Positions 1-8,655 of a stretch of DNA of 64,000 nucleotides are shown piece by piece (position 1 is the stretch's first letter; the number at the start of each line of letters is the position of its first letter). The notes below the pieces were generated by a model that was given only the letters and a program-made list of their open reading frames with translations, was not told the DNA's origin and ran no database searches. The translations under genes and the position numbers were made by a program. The stretch covers positions 1-64,000 of the forward strand of contig CACZBX010000005.1 in the NCBI GenBank assembly GCA_902779535.1, read 5' to 3'. This DNA comes from an uncultured Bacteroidales bacterium. Lineage in GTDB: Bacteria; Bacteroidota; Bacteroidia; Bacteroidales; Bacteroidaceae.

Positions 1-27
1 ACATTTTTTTTCGTCGAACTCACGTTA

Positions 28-68
28 AATAAAAAGGAGCGGCCATTACAAAAGAGTAATGGCCGCTC
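28..68 (-). terminator. Rho-independent terminator after the TSCPD gene
   Basis: A 13-bp perfect stem (arms at 37-49 and 56-68) encloses a 6-base loop. Read on the minus strand it is followed by a T-rich run (29-35 on the plus strand is A-rich). It lies 20 bases past the stop of the TSCPD gene and probably ends the pheT-yebC-TSCPD transcript. Confidence 0.85.
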
Positions 69-88
69 TTCACAATATAAACGATTGT

Positions 89-334
89 TTAAGCTTTCAT
101 CTCACGCAAAGCCTTGCATAGTTGGTCGGGGCATGAAGTAGTTTTGCTACCACATCTGATTCCTTCCAGTTTGGAAAGGACATCTCCTACCCTCATTCCT
201 TTGACAAGGCTACAGATACCTTGCAAATTTCCATGACATCCTCCGATAAAAGACACGTTATTAATAACGCCATCTTCTACATCAAGTTCGATAAAACTAC
301 TGCAAGTACCTTGTGTTTTATATAAATACTTCAT
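89..334 (-). CDS. TSCPD domain-containing small protein
   Basis: An 81-residue protein of the small TSCPD family (TIGR03905-like), named for the TSCPD motif seen here at residues 66-70. It has six cysteines (11, 33, 41, 61, 68, 73), which suggests metal binding or redox function. The same domain occurs at the C-terminus of some B12-dependent ribonucleotide reductases, but the free-standing protein has no established role that I know of. Its ATG lies one base past the yebC stop, so it is probably co-transcribed with pheT and yebC. No signal peptide or membrane segment. The family call is firm; function is unknown. Confidence 0.85.
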   Translation of the reverse strand: MKYLYKTQGTCSSFIELDVEDGVINNVSFIGGCHGNLQGICSLVKGMRVGDVLSKLEGIRCGSKTTSCPDQLCKALREMKA

Positions 335-335
335 C

Positions 336-1064
336 TTATTCGGCTGGTTTCATGTTCGTGAATACGTTCTGAACATCATCAAACTCTTCCAGGCGTTCAA
401 CCATCTTATCAATTGTTTCGCGATGTTCTTCACTCACTTCTTTCAAATCGTTCGGAATATAGGTGAAATCACCACCGACTTCTTCAAAACCTTGCTCTTC
501 CAAATGCTTTTGAATGGCTGAATAACTCTTTGGATCACCATAGATGGTGATTGTACCTTCTTCTTCATCCTCATCAAACTCATCATCAACACCGTAGTCG
601 ATCAAGTCAAGAATCAGGTCGTCCATTTCAACATCGTCTTTCTTCTTGAAAGTAAAGACGCACTTATGATCGAACAAGAAAGCCAACGAACCCATTGTAC
701 CCAGGTTACCACCAAATTTGTTGAAGACAGAGCGTACATCTGCAACAGTACGGGTTGGATTGTCGGTCAGTGTATCAACAAAAATAGCAACACCGTGAGG
801 GCCGTATCCTTCATAAGTCATGCTCTTATAATCGCTTTGATCCTTACCCATCGCGTTCTTGATGGCACGATCAATGTTATCTTTCGGCATGTTCTCACGC
901 TTACATGTGGCGATGATACCACGTAATGTCGGATTATTCTCAGGTTCCGGACCACCTGCTTTAACAGCGATTGCAATTTGTTTGCCTAACTTTGTAAATG
1001 TACGGGCCATATGTCCCCATCTCTTAAGCTTTGTAGCTTTTCTATACTCAAACGCTCTTCCCAT
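336..1064 (-). CDS. yebC: YebC/PmpR (TACO1) family protein
   Basis: A 242-residue YebC-family protein, the usual length. The N-terminus MGRAFEYRKATKLKRWGHMA and the following block ending in KAGGPEPENNPTLR are the family's hallmark. The acidic stretch at about residues 165-180 separates the middle and C-terminal domains. Members were long described as transcriptional regulators, and more recent work ties them to ribosome function and translation of difficult sequences. It sits 29 bases downstream of pheT on the same strand and is followed one base later by the TSCPD gene. Family assignment is certain; the molecular role is known only from other organisms. Confidence 0.93.
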   Translation of the reverse strand: MGRAFEYRKATKLKRWGHMARTFTKLGKQIAIAVKAGGPEPENNPTLRGIIATCKRENMPKDNIDRAIKNAMGKDQSDYKSMTYEGYGPHGVAIFVDTLTDNPTRTVADVRSVFNKFGGNLGTMGSLAFLFDHKCVFTFKKKDDVEMDDLILDLIDYGVDDEFDEDEEEGTITIYGDPKSYSAIQKHLEEQGFEEVGGDFTYIPNDLKEVSEEHRETIDKMVERLEEFDDVQNVFTNMKPAE

Positions 1065-1093
1065 TGGTTTAATATTTTAATGTTTCTAATAAA

Positions 1094-3556
1094 TTATCTT
1101 AGTTTGGCATCTAACTGATGCTGGAGGCTTCCTACAATCTTCGACATCACCTTGTCGATGACTTTATCGTTTAAGGTTGCATTCTCATCCTGAAGCCAGA
1201 AACTTACGGCATAGCTCTTCTTACCAGCTTCCAGATTCTTACCTTCGTAAACGTCGAACAACTCAACTTTCTTCAACAGTTTACGTTCTGCCTGATAAGC
1301 GATACGCTCAATCTCAGCAAAGGTCACCTCTTTATTGATGAGCAGCGCCAAGTCTCGGCGTACTTCCGGGAATTTAGACAGCTCCTTATACTCTACTTTA
1401 GCTTGACGGATAGCCCGCATCAACTCAGTCCAGTTGATATCTGCGAAATAAACTTCGTGATCGATATCGAATTTCTTCTGAATAGCTGCACTTACGACTC
1501 CATAAGTTGCCAACGTCTTTCCACCTTTCGTCTGAATAACATTCGCAACCGAATAAATATCGCTGTCCAACTTGTCGAAAGTAACGGCAGCAAAGCTTAC
1601 ACCTGCTTGAGACAGGATGTTCAAGACATAGGCTTTCAATTCAAAAACACTGCTGTCCTCATCTTTATGTATCCATGAGTTGCTGATTCGTTTGCCGGTA
1701 ATCCACAAACCTAAATGGTTGTTCTCATGATATGGAGCCAAGGCTACATCCGGATTCTTTTTGGATGCGTCATATGTGTAACAATTACCGAACTCAAAGA
1801 ATTTCAAATCGGCGTTCTTCCGATTGGCATTGCGAACGATACTTTCTAAGCCACCAAACAATAAGGTTTGGCGCATCACGTTCAAATCATTACTTAATGG
1901 GTTCATCAAACGCACTAAGTTATCTGATTTAAACGACTGAAGTTCATCGTAATATGCAGAAGCTGTCAAGGAGTTATTAAGAATCTCATTGAAGCCACAA
2001 CCAATCAGTCGTTCCGACACTAAGTTCTGTAGATGAAGTGATTTGTCTTCTTCACCTTCTACACTTAAACTCATCTTCAATGAGTTTGGAATCTCCACAT
2101 TGTTATACCCATAAATACGAAGAATGTCTTCTACTACATCACATTCACGTTGAACATCGACGCGATAAGCAGGAACTAAAAGTTTCATTCCTTCTGTATT
2201 CTCGGAAAGAATCTTCATCTCGAGGCTGGTAACGATGCGTTTAATCTCTTCAACTGGTATGTCTTTTCCAATAAGCGAGAGAGCACGAGCAAAGTTAAAG
2301 TCGACTTCAAAGTCGGCAATCGGTTGAGGATAATTGTCGACGATATCCATCGAAATGGTTCCACCAGCCAACTCTTTTACCAGTAAGGCAGCTGCTTTCA
2401 GCGCATAAATGGTATTATTCGGGTCTACACCTCTTTCAAAACGGAACGAAGAATCGGTACTCAGACCATGACGGCGTGCCGTTTTACGAACCCACGTAGG
2501 ATGGAAATAAGCACTTTCCAGGAAGATGTCGTGTGTTTCTTCTGTTGTACCTGAGTCCAAGCCTCCAAAAACTCCTGCAATACACATCGGTTCTTCGGCA
2601 TTACAAATCATCAAGTCGCGATCCGACAACGAACGTTCTTCACCGTCCAACGTAACAAACTTGGTACCTTGCGGAACCGTCTTTACTACGATCTTATTTC
2701 CTTTGATTTTATCTGCATCAAAACAATGCATCGGTTGTCCGTACGCATGCAGAATATAGTTTGTAATGTCCACAATATTGTTGATTGGACGAAGACCTAT
2801 CAGCGACAGTTTGTTTTTCAGCCATTCCGGACTTTCTTTTACGGTCACTCCTTTGACGGTAACGCCGGCATATCGAGGACAAGCCTCTGTATTCTCCACT
2901 TCCACGCCAATTTGCAAGTCATGATTATCGACAGCAAAAGCATCGACAGAAGGTTTCTTCAGCGTAGCTTGATAACCGTTTTGAATCAACCATGCATATA
3001 AGTCGCGTGCCACACCATAATGTGAGCAAGCATCTGCACGGTTCGGAGTGATATCCACTTCAATCACATATTCACTTACGATATGATAATAATCTTTAGC
3101 CGGTGTTCCTACGACGGCGTCGTCCGGAAGGACGATAATGCCGGCGTGACTTGTCCCGATACCAATCTCATCTTCCGCACAGATCATACCATTTGATTCG
3201 ATTCCGCGGAGTTTTGCTTTCTTAATGGTAAAACTTTCATCACCATTGTAAAGAGTGGTACCTAATGTAGCAACGACAACCTTCTGTCCGGCAGCAACAT
3301 TTGGTGCGCCGCAAACGATCTGAGTCGGTTCGCCCGTTCCCAAATCAACGGTCGTAACATGCATGTGGTCGGAGTTTGGATGAGGTTCGCAAGTAAGAAC
3401 TTGTCCGATAACAATACCTTCAAGCCCTCCTTTAATGGTTTGTACTTCTTCTACATCCCCTACTTCCAGTCCGATTGATGTCAAAGCGGCAGCAACTTCT
3501 TTTGGAGATAAGTCGAAATCAACGTATTCTTTTAGCCAGTTATAAGATATATTCAT
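1094..3556 (-). CDS. pheT: Phenylalanine--tRNA ligase beta subunit
   Basis: The 820-residue large subunit of the alpha2-beta2 enzyme that charges tRNA-Phe. Domain order is canonical: start MNISYNWLKEYVDF, a tRNA-binding OB-fold at about 40-155 (with CEPHPNSDHMHV), the B3/B4 editing region at about 215-390, B5 at about 410-480, the catalytic-like core, and a C-terminal anticodon-binding FDX-ACB domain from about 725 (EVRRDLALLI). pheS is not adjacent; it must lie elsewhere, as is common in Bacteroidetes. A TAnnTTTG-type element reads on the minus strand at 3590-3597. yebC and the TSCPD gene follow. Confidence 0.97.
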   Translation of the reverse strand: MNISYNWLKEYVDFDLSPKEVAAALTSIGLEVGDVEEVQTIKGGLEGIVIGQVLTCEPHPNSDHMHVTTVDLGTGEPTQIVCGAPNVAAGQKVVVATLGTTLYNGDESFTIKKAKLRGIESNGMICAEDEIGIGTSHAGIIVLPDDAVVGTPAKDYYHIVSEYVIEVDITPNRADACSHYGVARDLYAWLIQNGYQATLKKPSVDAFAVDNHDLQIGVEVENTEACPRYAGVTVKGVTVKESPEWLKNKLSLIGLRPINNIVDITNYILHAYGQPMHCFDADKIKGNKIVVKTVPQGTKFVTLDGEERSLSDRDLMICNAEEPMCIAGVFGGLDSGTTEETHDIFLESAYFHPTWVRKTARRHGLSTDSSFRFERGVDPNNTIYALKAAALLVKELAGGTISMDIVDNYPQPIADFEVDFNFARALSLIGKDIPVEEIKRIVTSLEMKILSENTEGMKLLVPAYRVDVQRECDVVEDILRIYGYNNVEIPNSLKMSLSVEGEEDKSLHLQNLVSERLIGCGFNEILNNSLTASAYYDELQSFKSDNLVRLMNPLSNDLNVMRQTLLFGGLESIVRNANRKNADLKFFEFGNCYTYDASKKNPDVALAPYHENNHLGLWITGKRISNSWIHKDEDSSVFELKAYVLNILSQAGVSFAAVTFDKLDSDIYSVANVIQTKGGKTLATYGVVSAAIQKKFDIDHEVYFADINWTELMRAIRQAKVEYKELSKFPEVRRDLALLINKEVTFAEIERIAYQAERKLLKKVELFDVYEGKNLEAGKKSYAVSFWLQDENATLNDKVIDKVMSKIVGSLQHQLDAKLR

Positions 3557-3589
3557 ATCACTTATTATTTACAATTTTTTATTGACTTG

Positions 3590-3597
3590 CAAAGATA
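3590..3597 (-). promoter_or_regulatory. Putative -7 element for pheT
   Basis: On the minus strand this reads TATCTTTG, a full match to the Bacteroidetes -7 consensus TAnnTTTG, 34 bases before the pheT ATG. No TTTG is present at the usual 19-21-base distance, so this is half a promoter by sequence. Confidence 0.45.
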
Positions 3598-3636
3598 GTA
3601 TTATTTTATCAAAAAATCCGATTATTATCTTACTTT

Positions 3637-5208
3637 TTAAAATGGAGGTTGGTCGGATGGACTTAATGATGCAAACGGATCATTAGGCGGAAAATCGGAT
3701 GGCGGCGGCACATCTGCCGAATTTTTATGTTGGTTCATTTTCGAGCCGATCACCTTATAATCCGGATTAGGCGTAGGAACGATCAGTTCGTCATCAATAT
3801 TTTGGAAGCGTGCGAATTCACTTCGGAAGCGAAGGAGCACGTCGCCCACGGCACCGTTACGATGTTTTGCGATGATGATCTCTGCCATACCGTGCAAGTC
3901 GTTTCCCTTTTCATCGGCATAGATCTTATAATATTCAGGTCGATGGATAAAGCAAACGATGTCGGCATCTTGTTCAATGGCACCCGACTCACGTAAATCG
4001 CTCAGCTGAGGGCGCTTTGCTTCAGAACCATTCGTTTTGTCGGATGCAACACGACTTTCTACCTGACGATTCAACTGACTTAATGCAACAATCGGAATGT
4101 TTAGTTCTTTAGCAAGTCCTTTTAATGAACGGGAAATCGTACTTACCTCTTCCTGACGACTGCCAAAACTCATTCCGCTGGCGTTCATTAACTGCAAATA
4201 GTCGATAAAGATAATCTTCACGCCATGCTCACGCACCAATCGACGGGCTTTAGTCCGTAATTCGAAGATGGAAAGAGAAGGCGTATCATCGACAAACAGC
4301 GGAGCATCGTGCATGGAGTTGATTCGATAGTCCAGTTGTTCCCATTCGTATGGGGCTAACTGTCCGCTTTTAATCTTTTCGCCTTCGATTTCGCACACAT
4401 TGACGATCAATCGATTCACCAATTGTACGTTGCTCATTTCCAATGAGAACATAGCAACAGGTATTTTCTGGTCAATTGCCATATTCTTGGCCATCGAAAG
4501 GACAAAAGCTGTCTTTCCCATTGCCGGACGGGCAGCAATGATAATCAAGTCGGAGTTTTGCCAGCCTGAAGTAATCTTGTCCAGATTATGAAAACCGCTC
4601 GACAAACCGCTAAGACCGTCGGTTCGGGCAGCTGCTTTCTTCAACATCTCATACGCTTCACGAATAACAGGATTGATCTGCGTATAGTCTTTCTGCATAT
4701 TTTGTTGAGAAATCTCAAAAAGTTTACCTTCAGCTTCCTGCATCAAGTCTTCCACGTCTTGCATCTCATCGAATGCCTTCGTCTGAATGTTGCTGGTAAA
4801 AGTTATCAGTTGTCGGGCCAGGTATTTCTGAGCGATGATCTTGGCATGATAGACAATATTGGCGGAGGAAGCGACTTTTCCGCTTAGCTGCGTAATATAA
4901 AACGGTCCGCCCACTTCTTCCAGGTTCCCTTTCTTACGGAGTTCCTCGGCAACAGTCAGGATATCAACCGGATGTTGCTGCATGGCGAGCGAAGAGATCG
5001 CCTGAAAAATGAGTTGATGTTCATGTTTGTAGAAGGATTCCGGGCGGAGAATCTCGCTGATTTCAGAAAACGCATCACCTTCCACCATCAAAGCACCAAG
5101 AACGGCTTCCTCAAGGTCGAGTGCCTGCGGTTGTAGATGGCCGTATTCGTCGATAGCCACGGTCTTGTTGGCTTTGGTATTTCGAGTTGTTCTTCTTTCG
5201 TTTGGCAT
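3637..5208 (-). CDS. dnaB: Replicative DNA helicase DnaB
   Basis: A 523-residue hexameric helicase that unwinds DNA ahead of the replisome. The N-terminal DnaB domain is at about 25-130 (PQALDLEEAVLGALM). The RecA-like domain has a Walker A at about 226-234 (RPAMGKTA), IIFIDYLQLM as Walker B, and the LSQLNRQVESR and EQDADIV motifs. No intein is present, although dnaB is a frequent intein site. The C-terminal 40 residues are Pro/Ser/Asp-rich, a typical disordered tail. It is transcribed divergently from ispE. Confidence 0.97.
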   Translation of the reverse strand: MPNERRTTRNTKANKTVAIDEYGHLQPQALDLEEAVLGALMVEGDAFSEISEILRPESFYKHEHQLIFQAISSLAMQQHPVDILTVAEELRKKGNLEEVGGPFYITQLSGKVASSANIVYHAKIIAQKYLARQLITFTSNIQTKAFDEMQDVEDLMQEAEGKLFEISQQNMQKDYTQINPVIREAYEMLKKAAARTDGLSGLSSGFHNLDKITSGWQNSDLIIIAARPAMGKTAFVLSMAKNMAIDQKIPVAMFSLEMSNVQLVNRLIVNVCEIEGEKIKSGQLAPYEWEQLDYRINSMHDAPLFVDDTPSLSIFELRTKARRLVREHGVKIIFIDYLQLMNASGMSFGSRQEEVSTISRSLKGLAKELNIPIVALSQLNRQVESRVASDKTNGSEAKRPQLSDLRESGAIEQDADIVCFIHRPEYYKIYADEKGNDLHGMAEIIIAKHRNGAVGDVLLRFRSEFARFQNIDDELIVPTPNPDYKVIGSKMNQHKNSADVPPPSDFPPNDPFASLSPSDQPPF

Positions 5209-5227
5209 ATGATTAACTTTTGAGCAA

Positions 5228-5235
5228 CAAAGATA
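5228..5235 (-). promoter_or_regulatory. Putative -7 element for dnaB
   Basis: Minus-strand TATCTTTG matches TAnnTTTG, 20 bases before the dnaB ATG. No convincing -33 box is visible at the expected spacing. Confidence 0.4.
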
Positions 5236-5289
5236 ATAATATTTTCGTGAGAAAATAGATGAAAAAACAGGAGTTTACTAACTTTCTTT

Positions 5290-5297
5290 TAACTTTG
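5290..5297 (+). promoter_or_regulatory. Putative -7 element for ispE
   Basis: TAACTTTG followed by CACC fits the Bacteroidetes -7 box, 25 bases before the ispE ATG. The -33 box is not recognisable. Confidence 0.45.
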
Positions 5298-5322
5298 CAC
5301 CATAACTTAAAAAATCCATTGT

Positions 5323-6150
5323 ATGCTAACCTTTCCGAATGCAAAAATAAATCTTGGCCTGCAAGTTATTAACCGACGTGATGATGGATATCACAACATA
5401 GAAACCGTGTTTTATCCTATTCCTGTACAAGATGCCTTGGAGGTAAAAACTTCACAGACGGCAGTCGATTATTCGTTGCATGTGAGAGGAAACTCGATCG
5501 AAGGAGATCCGAAAGATAATCTTGTAGTCAAGGCTTTACACTTGCTCAGGAAAGATTTTCCACAAATACCGGGGGTTGACATTCATTTATATAAGCATAT
5601 CCCAAGCGGTGCCGGTCTCGGTGGCGGCTCTTCGGATGCCGCACTCATGATTAAGATGCTCAATCAACTGTATTCATTGAATCTTACGACCCCACAAATG
5701 AAAGCCTACGCCTCTACATTGGGTGCCGACTGTGCTTTCTTCATCGAAAATCACCCTGTACTAGCAAAAGGTATCGGTAACATCTTCGAAGATGTTGAAG
5801 TTTCGTTGAAAGATCACTATCTGGTCCTCGTCAAACCCGATGATTTCGTCTCGACAAAGGAAGCATACGCCCATATTCATCCGAAAATGCCCGAATATCC
5901 TTTGAATGAGATTATCCGGCGGCCCATCGAGGAATGGAAATCCTTATTGGTGAATGATTTTGAGAAGTCGGTCTTCCCCAATCATCCCAACATTGTGGCC
6001 ATCAAGGATAAATTATACGACCTCGGTGCAGTTTATGCTTCGATGAGTGGTTCCGGCTCTTCGGTTTTCGGTATTTTTAAAGAGCCCATCGAATTTGTGG
6101 ATGAGAAATTTGCAGGCCTCTTCTGCCGTCAGCGCGAACTATTAATCTAA
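5323..6150 (+). CDS. ispE: 4-diphosphocytidyl-2-C-methyl-D-erythritol kinase
   Basis: A 275-residue GHMP-family kinase of the non-mevalonate (MEP) isoprenoid pathway that phosphorylates the 2-hydroxyl of CDP-methylerythritol. The N-terminal [12 protein letters not shown] contains the catalytic-site lysine region. The ATP-binding glycine loop [15 protein letters not shown] is at about residues 92-106, and a second glycine motif [13 protein letters not shown] lies near the C-terminus. It runs away from dnaB and faces the transporter gene at 6456; the gap holds a 22-bp repeat array and a bidirectional terminator. Confidence 0.96.
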   Translation: MLTFPNAKINLGLQVINRRDDGYHNIETVFYPIPVQDALEVKTSQTAVDYSLHVRGNSIEGDPKDNLVVKALHLLRKDFPQIPGVDIHLYKHIPSGAGLGGGSSDAALMIKMLNQLYSLNLTTPQMKAYASTLGADCAFFIENHPVLAKGIGNIFEDVEVSLKDHYLVLVKPDDFVSTKEAYAHIHPKMPEYPLNEIIRRPIEEWKSLLVNDFEKSVFPNHPNIVAIKDKLYDLGAVYASMSGSGSSVFGIFKEPIEFVDEKFAGLFCRQRELLI

Positions 6151-6189
6151 CCAATCTAACTTTTATCGATCAGATAACGAACTTTGTAG

Positions 6190-6273
6190 CGTCCCACCTG
6201 AGTGATTCAACTAAAGCAAAGGAAAAATCCTATAGTCCTCAAAGAGAGTATTCGAGTGGCTCACAGTATTAAG
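6190..6273 (+). repeat. Left flank of array A, similar to the left flank of array B
   Basis: From about 6191 this region starts with a GTNCCACC...GTGRTTCA block and continues as A-rich sequence up to the first array unit. By eye it aligns, with many mismatches, to 40616-40700 before array B. The first block sits 83 bases before array A and 85 before array B. The two loci may be diverged copies of one element of about 170 bp. Confidence 0.45.
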
Positions 6274-6361
6274 TTTATCACGTAGGTGACAAAAGTTTAT
6301 CACAAGGGTGAAAAAGGCTTATCACCTAGGTGAAAAGGGTTTATCACAAGGGTGAAAAGCC
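6274..6361 (+). repeat. Array A: four 22-bp inverted-repeat units
   Basis: Unit starts are 6274, 6296, 6318 and 6340, an exact 22-bp period. Each unit is TTTATCAC (CTTATCAC in unit 3), a 4-base core, GTGA, then four mostly-A bases and two more bases. The cores here are GTAG, AAGG, CTAG and AAGG. The outer parts of each unit pair as an inverted repeat. Units 1-3 end in AG or GG and the last ends in CC, followed by TAA. The array sits between the convergent ends of ispE and the POT transporter gene. Matching arrays are at 40701-40788 and 53631-53718. Confidence 0.95.
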
Positions 6362-6405
6362 TAAATCTATGATAGATTGCAAGAATTTTGTGCTGTGGAT
6401 ACAAC

Positions 6406-6435
6406 AAAAAAAGAGAGCAGAAATGCTCTCTTTTT
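6406..6435. terminator. Bidirectional terminator between ispE and the transporter gene
   Basis: The 7-bp stem GAGAGCA/TGCTCTC with a GAAA-type loop is flanked by A-runs on the left and T-runs on the right, so it can end transcripts from both strands. It lies 20 bases past the transporter stop. Confidence 0.85.
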
Positions 6436-6455
6436 AATATTTTTTGAAGAATACG

Positions 6456-7976
6456 TTATTTTGCAACCTTCTCGAGACGTTTCATCATGATAAACATGAA
6501 TGCTGCCGACAAGAGACAGAGGACAATGAATGTGCCCCAGCATACCCACAATGGGAAACCGCCCCAAAGGAAACCGCCGACACTAACAAGGAGGTTACCA
6601 AAGGCCGTAGCTACGAACCAACCTCCCATCATCATACCTTTATACTTCGGAGGAGCAACCTTTGAAACGAATGAAATACCCAGCGGACTCAGCAAGAGCT
6701 CACCGAAGGTCATGATCAGGTAAACACCAATCAGCCAATTTGCAGATACTAACACATCGTTACCACTTGCAGCCAACGCTTTCTGTTCGTCAGGAGTGGG
6801 CAATCCATTGGAAGCAATCACCATTACGAGGTAAGCAACTGCTGCAACCAGCATACCATACGCCATCTTACGTGGTGCTGACGGCTCTTTTCCCTTGTTT
6901 GCCAAATATCCGAAGAGCGCCATGCTGAACGGTGTCAATGCTACAACGTAGAATGCATTAAACTGTTGGAAGATAGGAGCACTCAGGTCGATCGGTCCAT
7001 TGATTTGAGTGTATTTATAATAGAGATAAAGCAACATCAGCAAGATGACGCCGATAGAAATACAACGGCTCTTGGCTGTCTTTGCTTCATACAGGAAGAA
7101 ACTAGCATAAACCATAATCACGATGGCAACCAGATTCAGTACATCGAAGGCCAAAGTCTGAACACCTTCAGATGACCGCTGGGTAAACTCGTTCGCAAAG
7201 TAAGTCAAAGTCAAACCATTCTGGTGGAAAGCCATCCAGAAGAAGATGACAACGGCGAATACCAAGCAAAGAGCAACGATACGTGCCTTTGTATCGGCTG
7301 GCGAGAGTTCTTCTTCATTCGATACCACACCGTCTTTCTTCGTCGTTCCCTCGGTGTGTTTAAACCATGAACGTGTAAAATAGTAGATAAGGATGGAAAC
7401 AATCAAGGAGAAACAAGCCACCATGAAAGAGAAATGATAAGCATCGTTCTCAGAATAACCCAAGCTAAGCTGTGCCCATTCTTTCATTTTGATAGCAGCT
7501 GTCGGAGCTAACATTGCACCAATATTGATTGCCATATAGAACAAAGAGAAGCCAGCATCGCGCTTATTGGCATATTTCGGATCGTCATATAAGTTACCTA
7601 CCATTACTTGTAAGTTTCCTTTGAATAAACCTGTTCCGGCACTGATGAAGAGCAGTGCAGCAAGCATACAGCAAAGGGCCATCAAGCCACCGCCGAGAGG
7701 GATTGAAAGGAAGAGATAGCCAAAGAACATGACAACAATGCCGATGGTTACCATCTTTCCATAGCCAAACTTATCGGCAAGCATACCGCCGAACAAGGGC
7801 AAAAAATAAACTAAACTAAGGAAACTACTGTAGATAAGACCGGCCGTACCGGCAGAAAGGCCGAAATTGGCCCTCAAAAATAATGCAAAGACGGCGATCA
7901 TCGTATAATAACCGAAACGTTCGCCGGTGTTGGCCAGTGCTAAAGCAAACAGACCTTTGGGTTGACCTTCAAACAT
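6456..7976 (-). CDS. POT (PTR2) family peptide MFS transporter
   Basis: A 506-residue, highly hydrophobic inner-membrane protein of the proton-coupled oligopeptide transporter family. Recognisable parts are ANTGERFGYYTM near residues 15-26 (the family's ExxERFxYY region), GGMLADKFGYGKMVTIG at about 63-79 (PTR2 signature), and a charged cytoplasmic loop at about 210-230 between helices. The first Glu of ExxER is replaced by Asn, a position implicated in proton coupling in characterised members; this may be the norm for the Bacteroidetes branch. The likely substrates are di- or tripeptides, by family only. A full promoter precedes the gene and a terminator follows. Confidence 0.9.
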   Translation of the reverse strand: MFEGQPKGLFALALANTGERFGYYTMIAVFALFLRANFGLSAGTAGLIYSSFLSLVYFLPLFGGMLADKFGYGKMVTIGIVVMFFGYLFLSIPLGGGLMALCCMLAALLFISAGTGLFKGNLQVMVGNLYDDPKYANKRDAGFSLFYMAINIGAMLAPTAAIKMKEWAQLSLGYSENDAYHFSFMVACFSLIVSILIYYFTRSWFKHTEGTTKKDGVVSNEEELSPADTKARIVALCLVFAVVIFFWMAFHQNGLTLTYFANEFTQRSSEGVQTLAFDVLNLVAIVIMVYASFFLYEAKTAKSRCISIGVILLMLLYLYYKYTQINGPIDLSAPIFQQFNAFYVVALTPFSMALFGYLANKGKEPSAPRKMAYGMLVAAVAYLVMVIASNGLPTPDEQKALAASGNDVLVSANWLIGVYLIMTFGELLLSPLGISFVSKVAPPKYKGMMMGGWFVATAFGNLLVSVGGFLWGGFPLWVCWGTFIVLCLLSAAFMFIMMKRLEKVAK

Positions 7977-8057
7977 AATTATTATTTTTAAATGATTATT
8001 ATTTCCTCATTTAATGTTTTACTAGATTCTGACACTTCAGTTTTTAAACTAGTGCAA

Positions 8058-8088
8058 CAAAATTATAAATTATATTCTAATATCCAAA
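8058..8088 (-). promoter_or_regulatory. Promoter of the POT transporter gene
   Basis: Minus strand: TTTG (8085-8088), a 19-base spacer, then TAATTTTG (8058-8065). Both boxes match the Bacteroidetes consensus exactly. The -7 box lies about 80 bases before the ATG, leaving an AT-rich 5' untranslated region of about 75 bases. Confidence 0.75.
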
Positions 8089-8169
8089 GGTCAACATTTA
8101 AAAATAACAATTTGGCCAGTATTATTTTGTGCTAAATGAAATTAAAAAGAATAGAACTGTTTGTGAGAA

Positions 8170-8649
8170 TCAGAATAGCAAACATGTCTTTGCGCCAGTC
8201 ATCTTGATTAAGTCGGCCGGAGCAATCTTCAGTTGCAAGCCCCGAACGCCGGCACTCACAAAGAGATACGGGAAATCCAGACAAGTCTGATGGATATACG
8301 TTGGGAAACGTTTTTTCATCCCTATCGGTGAGCAACCGCCTCGGATATATCCTGTGAGAGGAAGCAATTCTTTCAACGGAATCAGGTCGCATTTCTTATT
8401 ACCTGACTCTTTTGCTGCCATTTTCAGGTCGATCTCATAATCTCCCGGAATAACGCAAACAAAATGACCGGATTTATCACCGTTCAACACCAAGGTCTTA
8501 AAAACTTGCTCTATATCTTCTCCCAGACTGTTGGCAACATGTATCGCACTCAGGTCCTGTTCATCTACTTCGTATGGAATAAGGTCGTATGTTACCTTGG
8601 CTTGGTCCAACAAACGGGCCGCATTGGTCTTTGCTATCTTTTGTTTCAT
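8170..8649 (-). CDS. ybaK: Cys-tRNA(Pro) deacylase, YbaK/EbsC family
   Basis: A 159-residue single-domain YbaK protein, full length. The family hydrolyses Cys-tRNA(Pro) misacylated by prolyl-tRNA synthetase. Visible features are the N-terminal NAARLLDQAKVTYDLIPYEV, KTLVLNGDKSGHFVCVIPGD with the conserved catalytic-site Lys, and TGYIRGGCSPIGMKKRFPT, the GGxSPxG loop typical of YbaK. It begins 6 bases after the uvrA stop on the same strand, so it probably shares the uvrA transcript. Confidence 0.92.
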   Translation of the reverse strand: MKQKIAKTNAARLLDQAKVTYDLIPYEVDEQDLSAIHVANSLGEDIEQVFKTLVLNGDKSGHFVCVIPGDYEIDLKMAAKESGNKKCDLIPLKELLPLTGYIRGGCSPIGMKKRFPTYIHQTCLDFPYLFVSAGVRGLQLKIAPADLIKMTGAKTCLLF

Positions 8650-8655
8650 ATACTT

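Noticed and set aside
3637..5208. An intein in dnaB
   Set aside because: The protein is of normal length and the helicase motifs run without interruption.
6274..6361. The 22-bp arrays as small CRISPR arrays
   Set aside because: The variable part is only 4 bp and lies inside a palindrome. There are no 25-40-bp spacers and no cas genes in the window.
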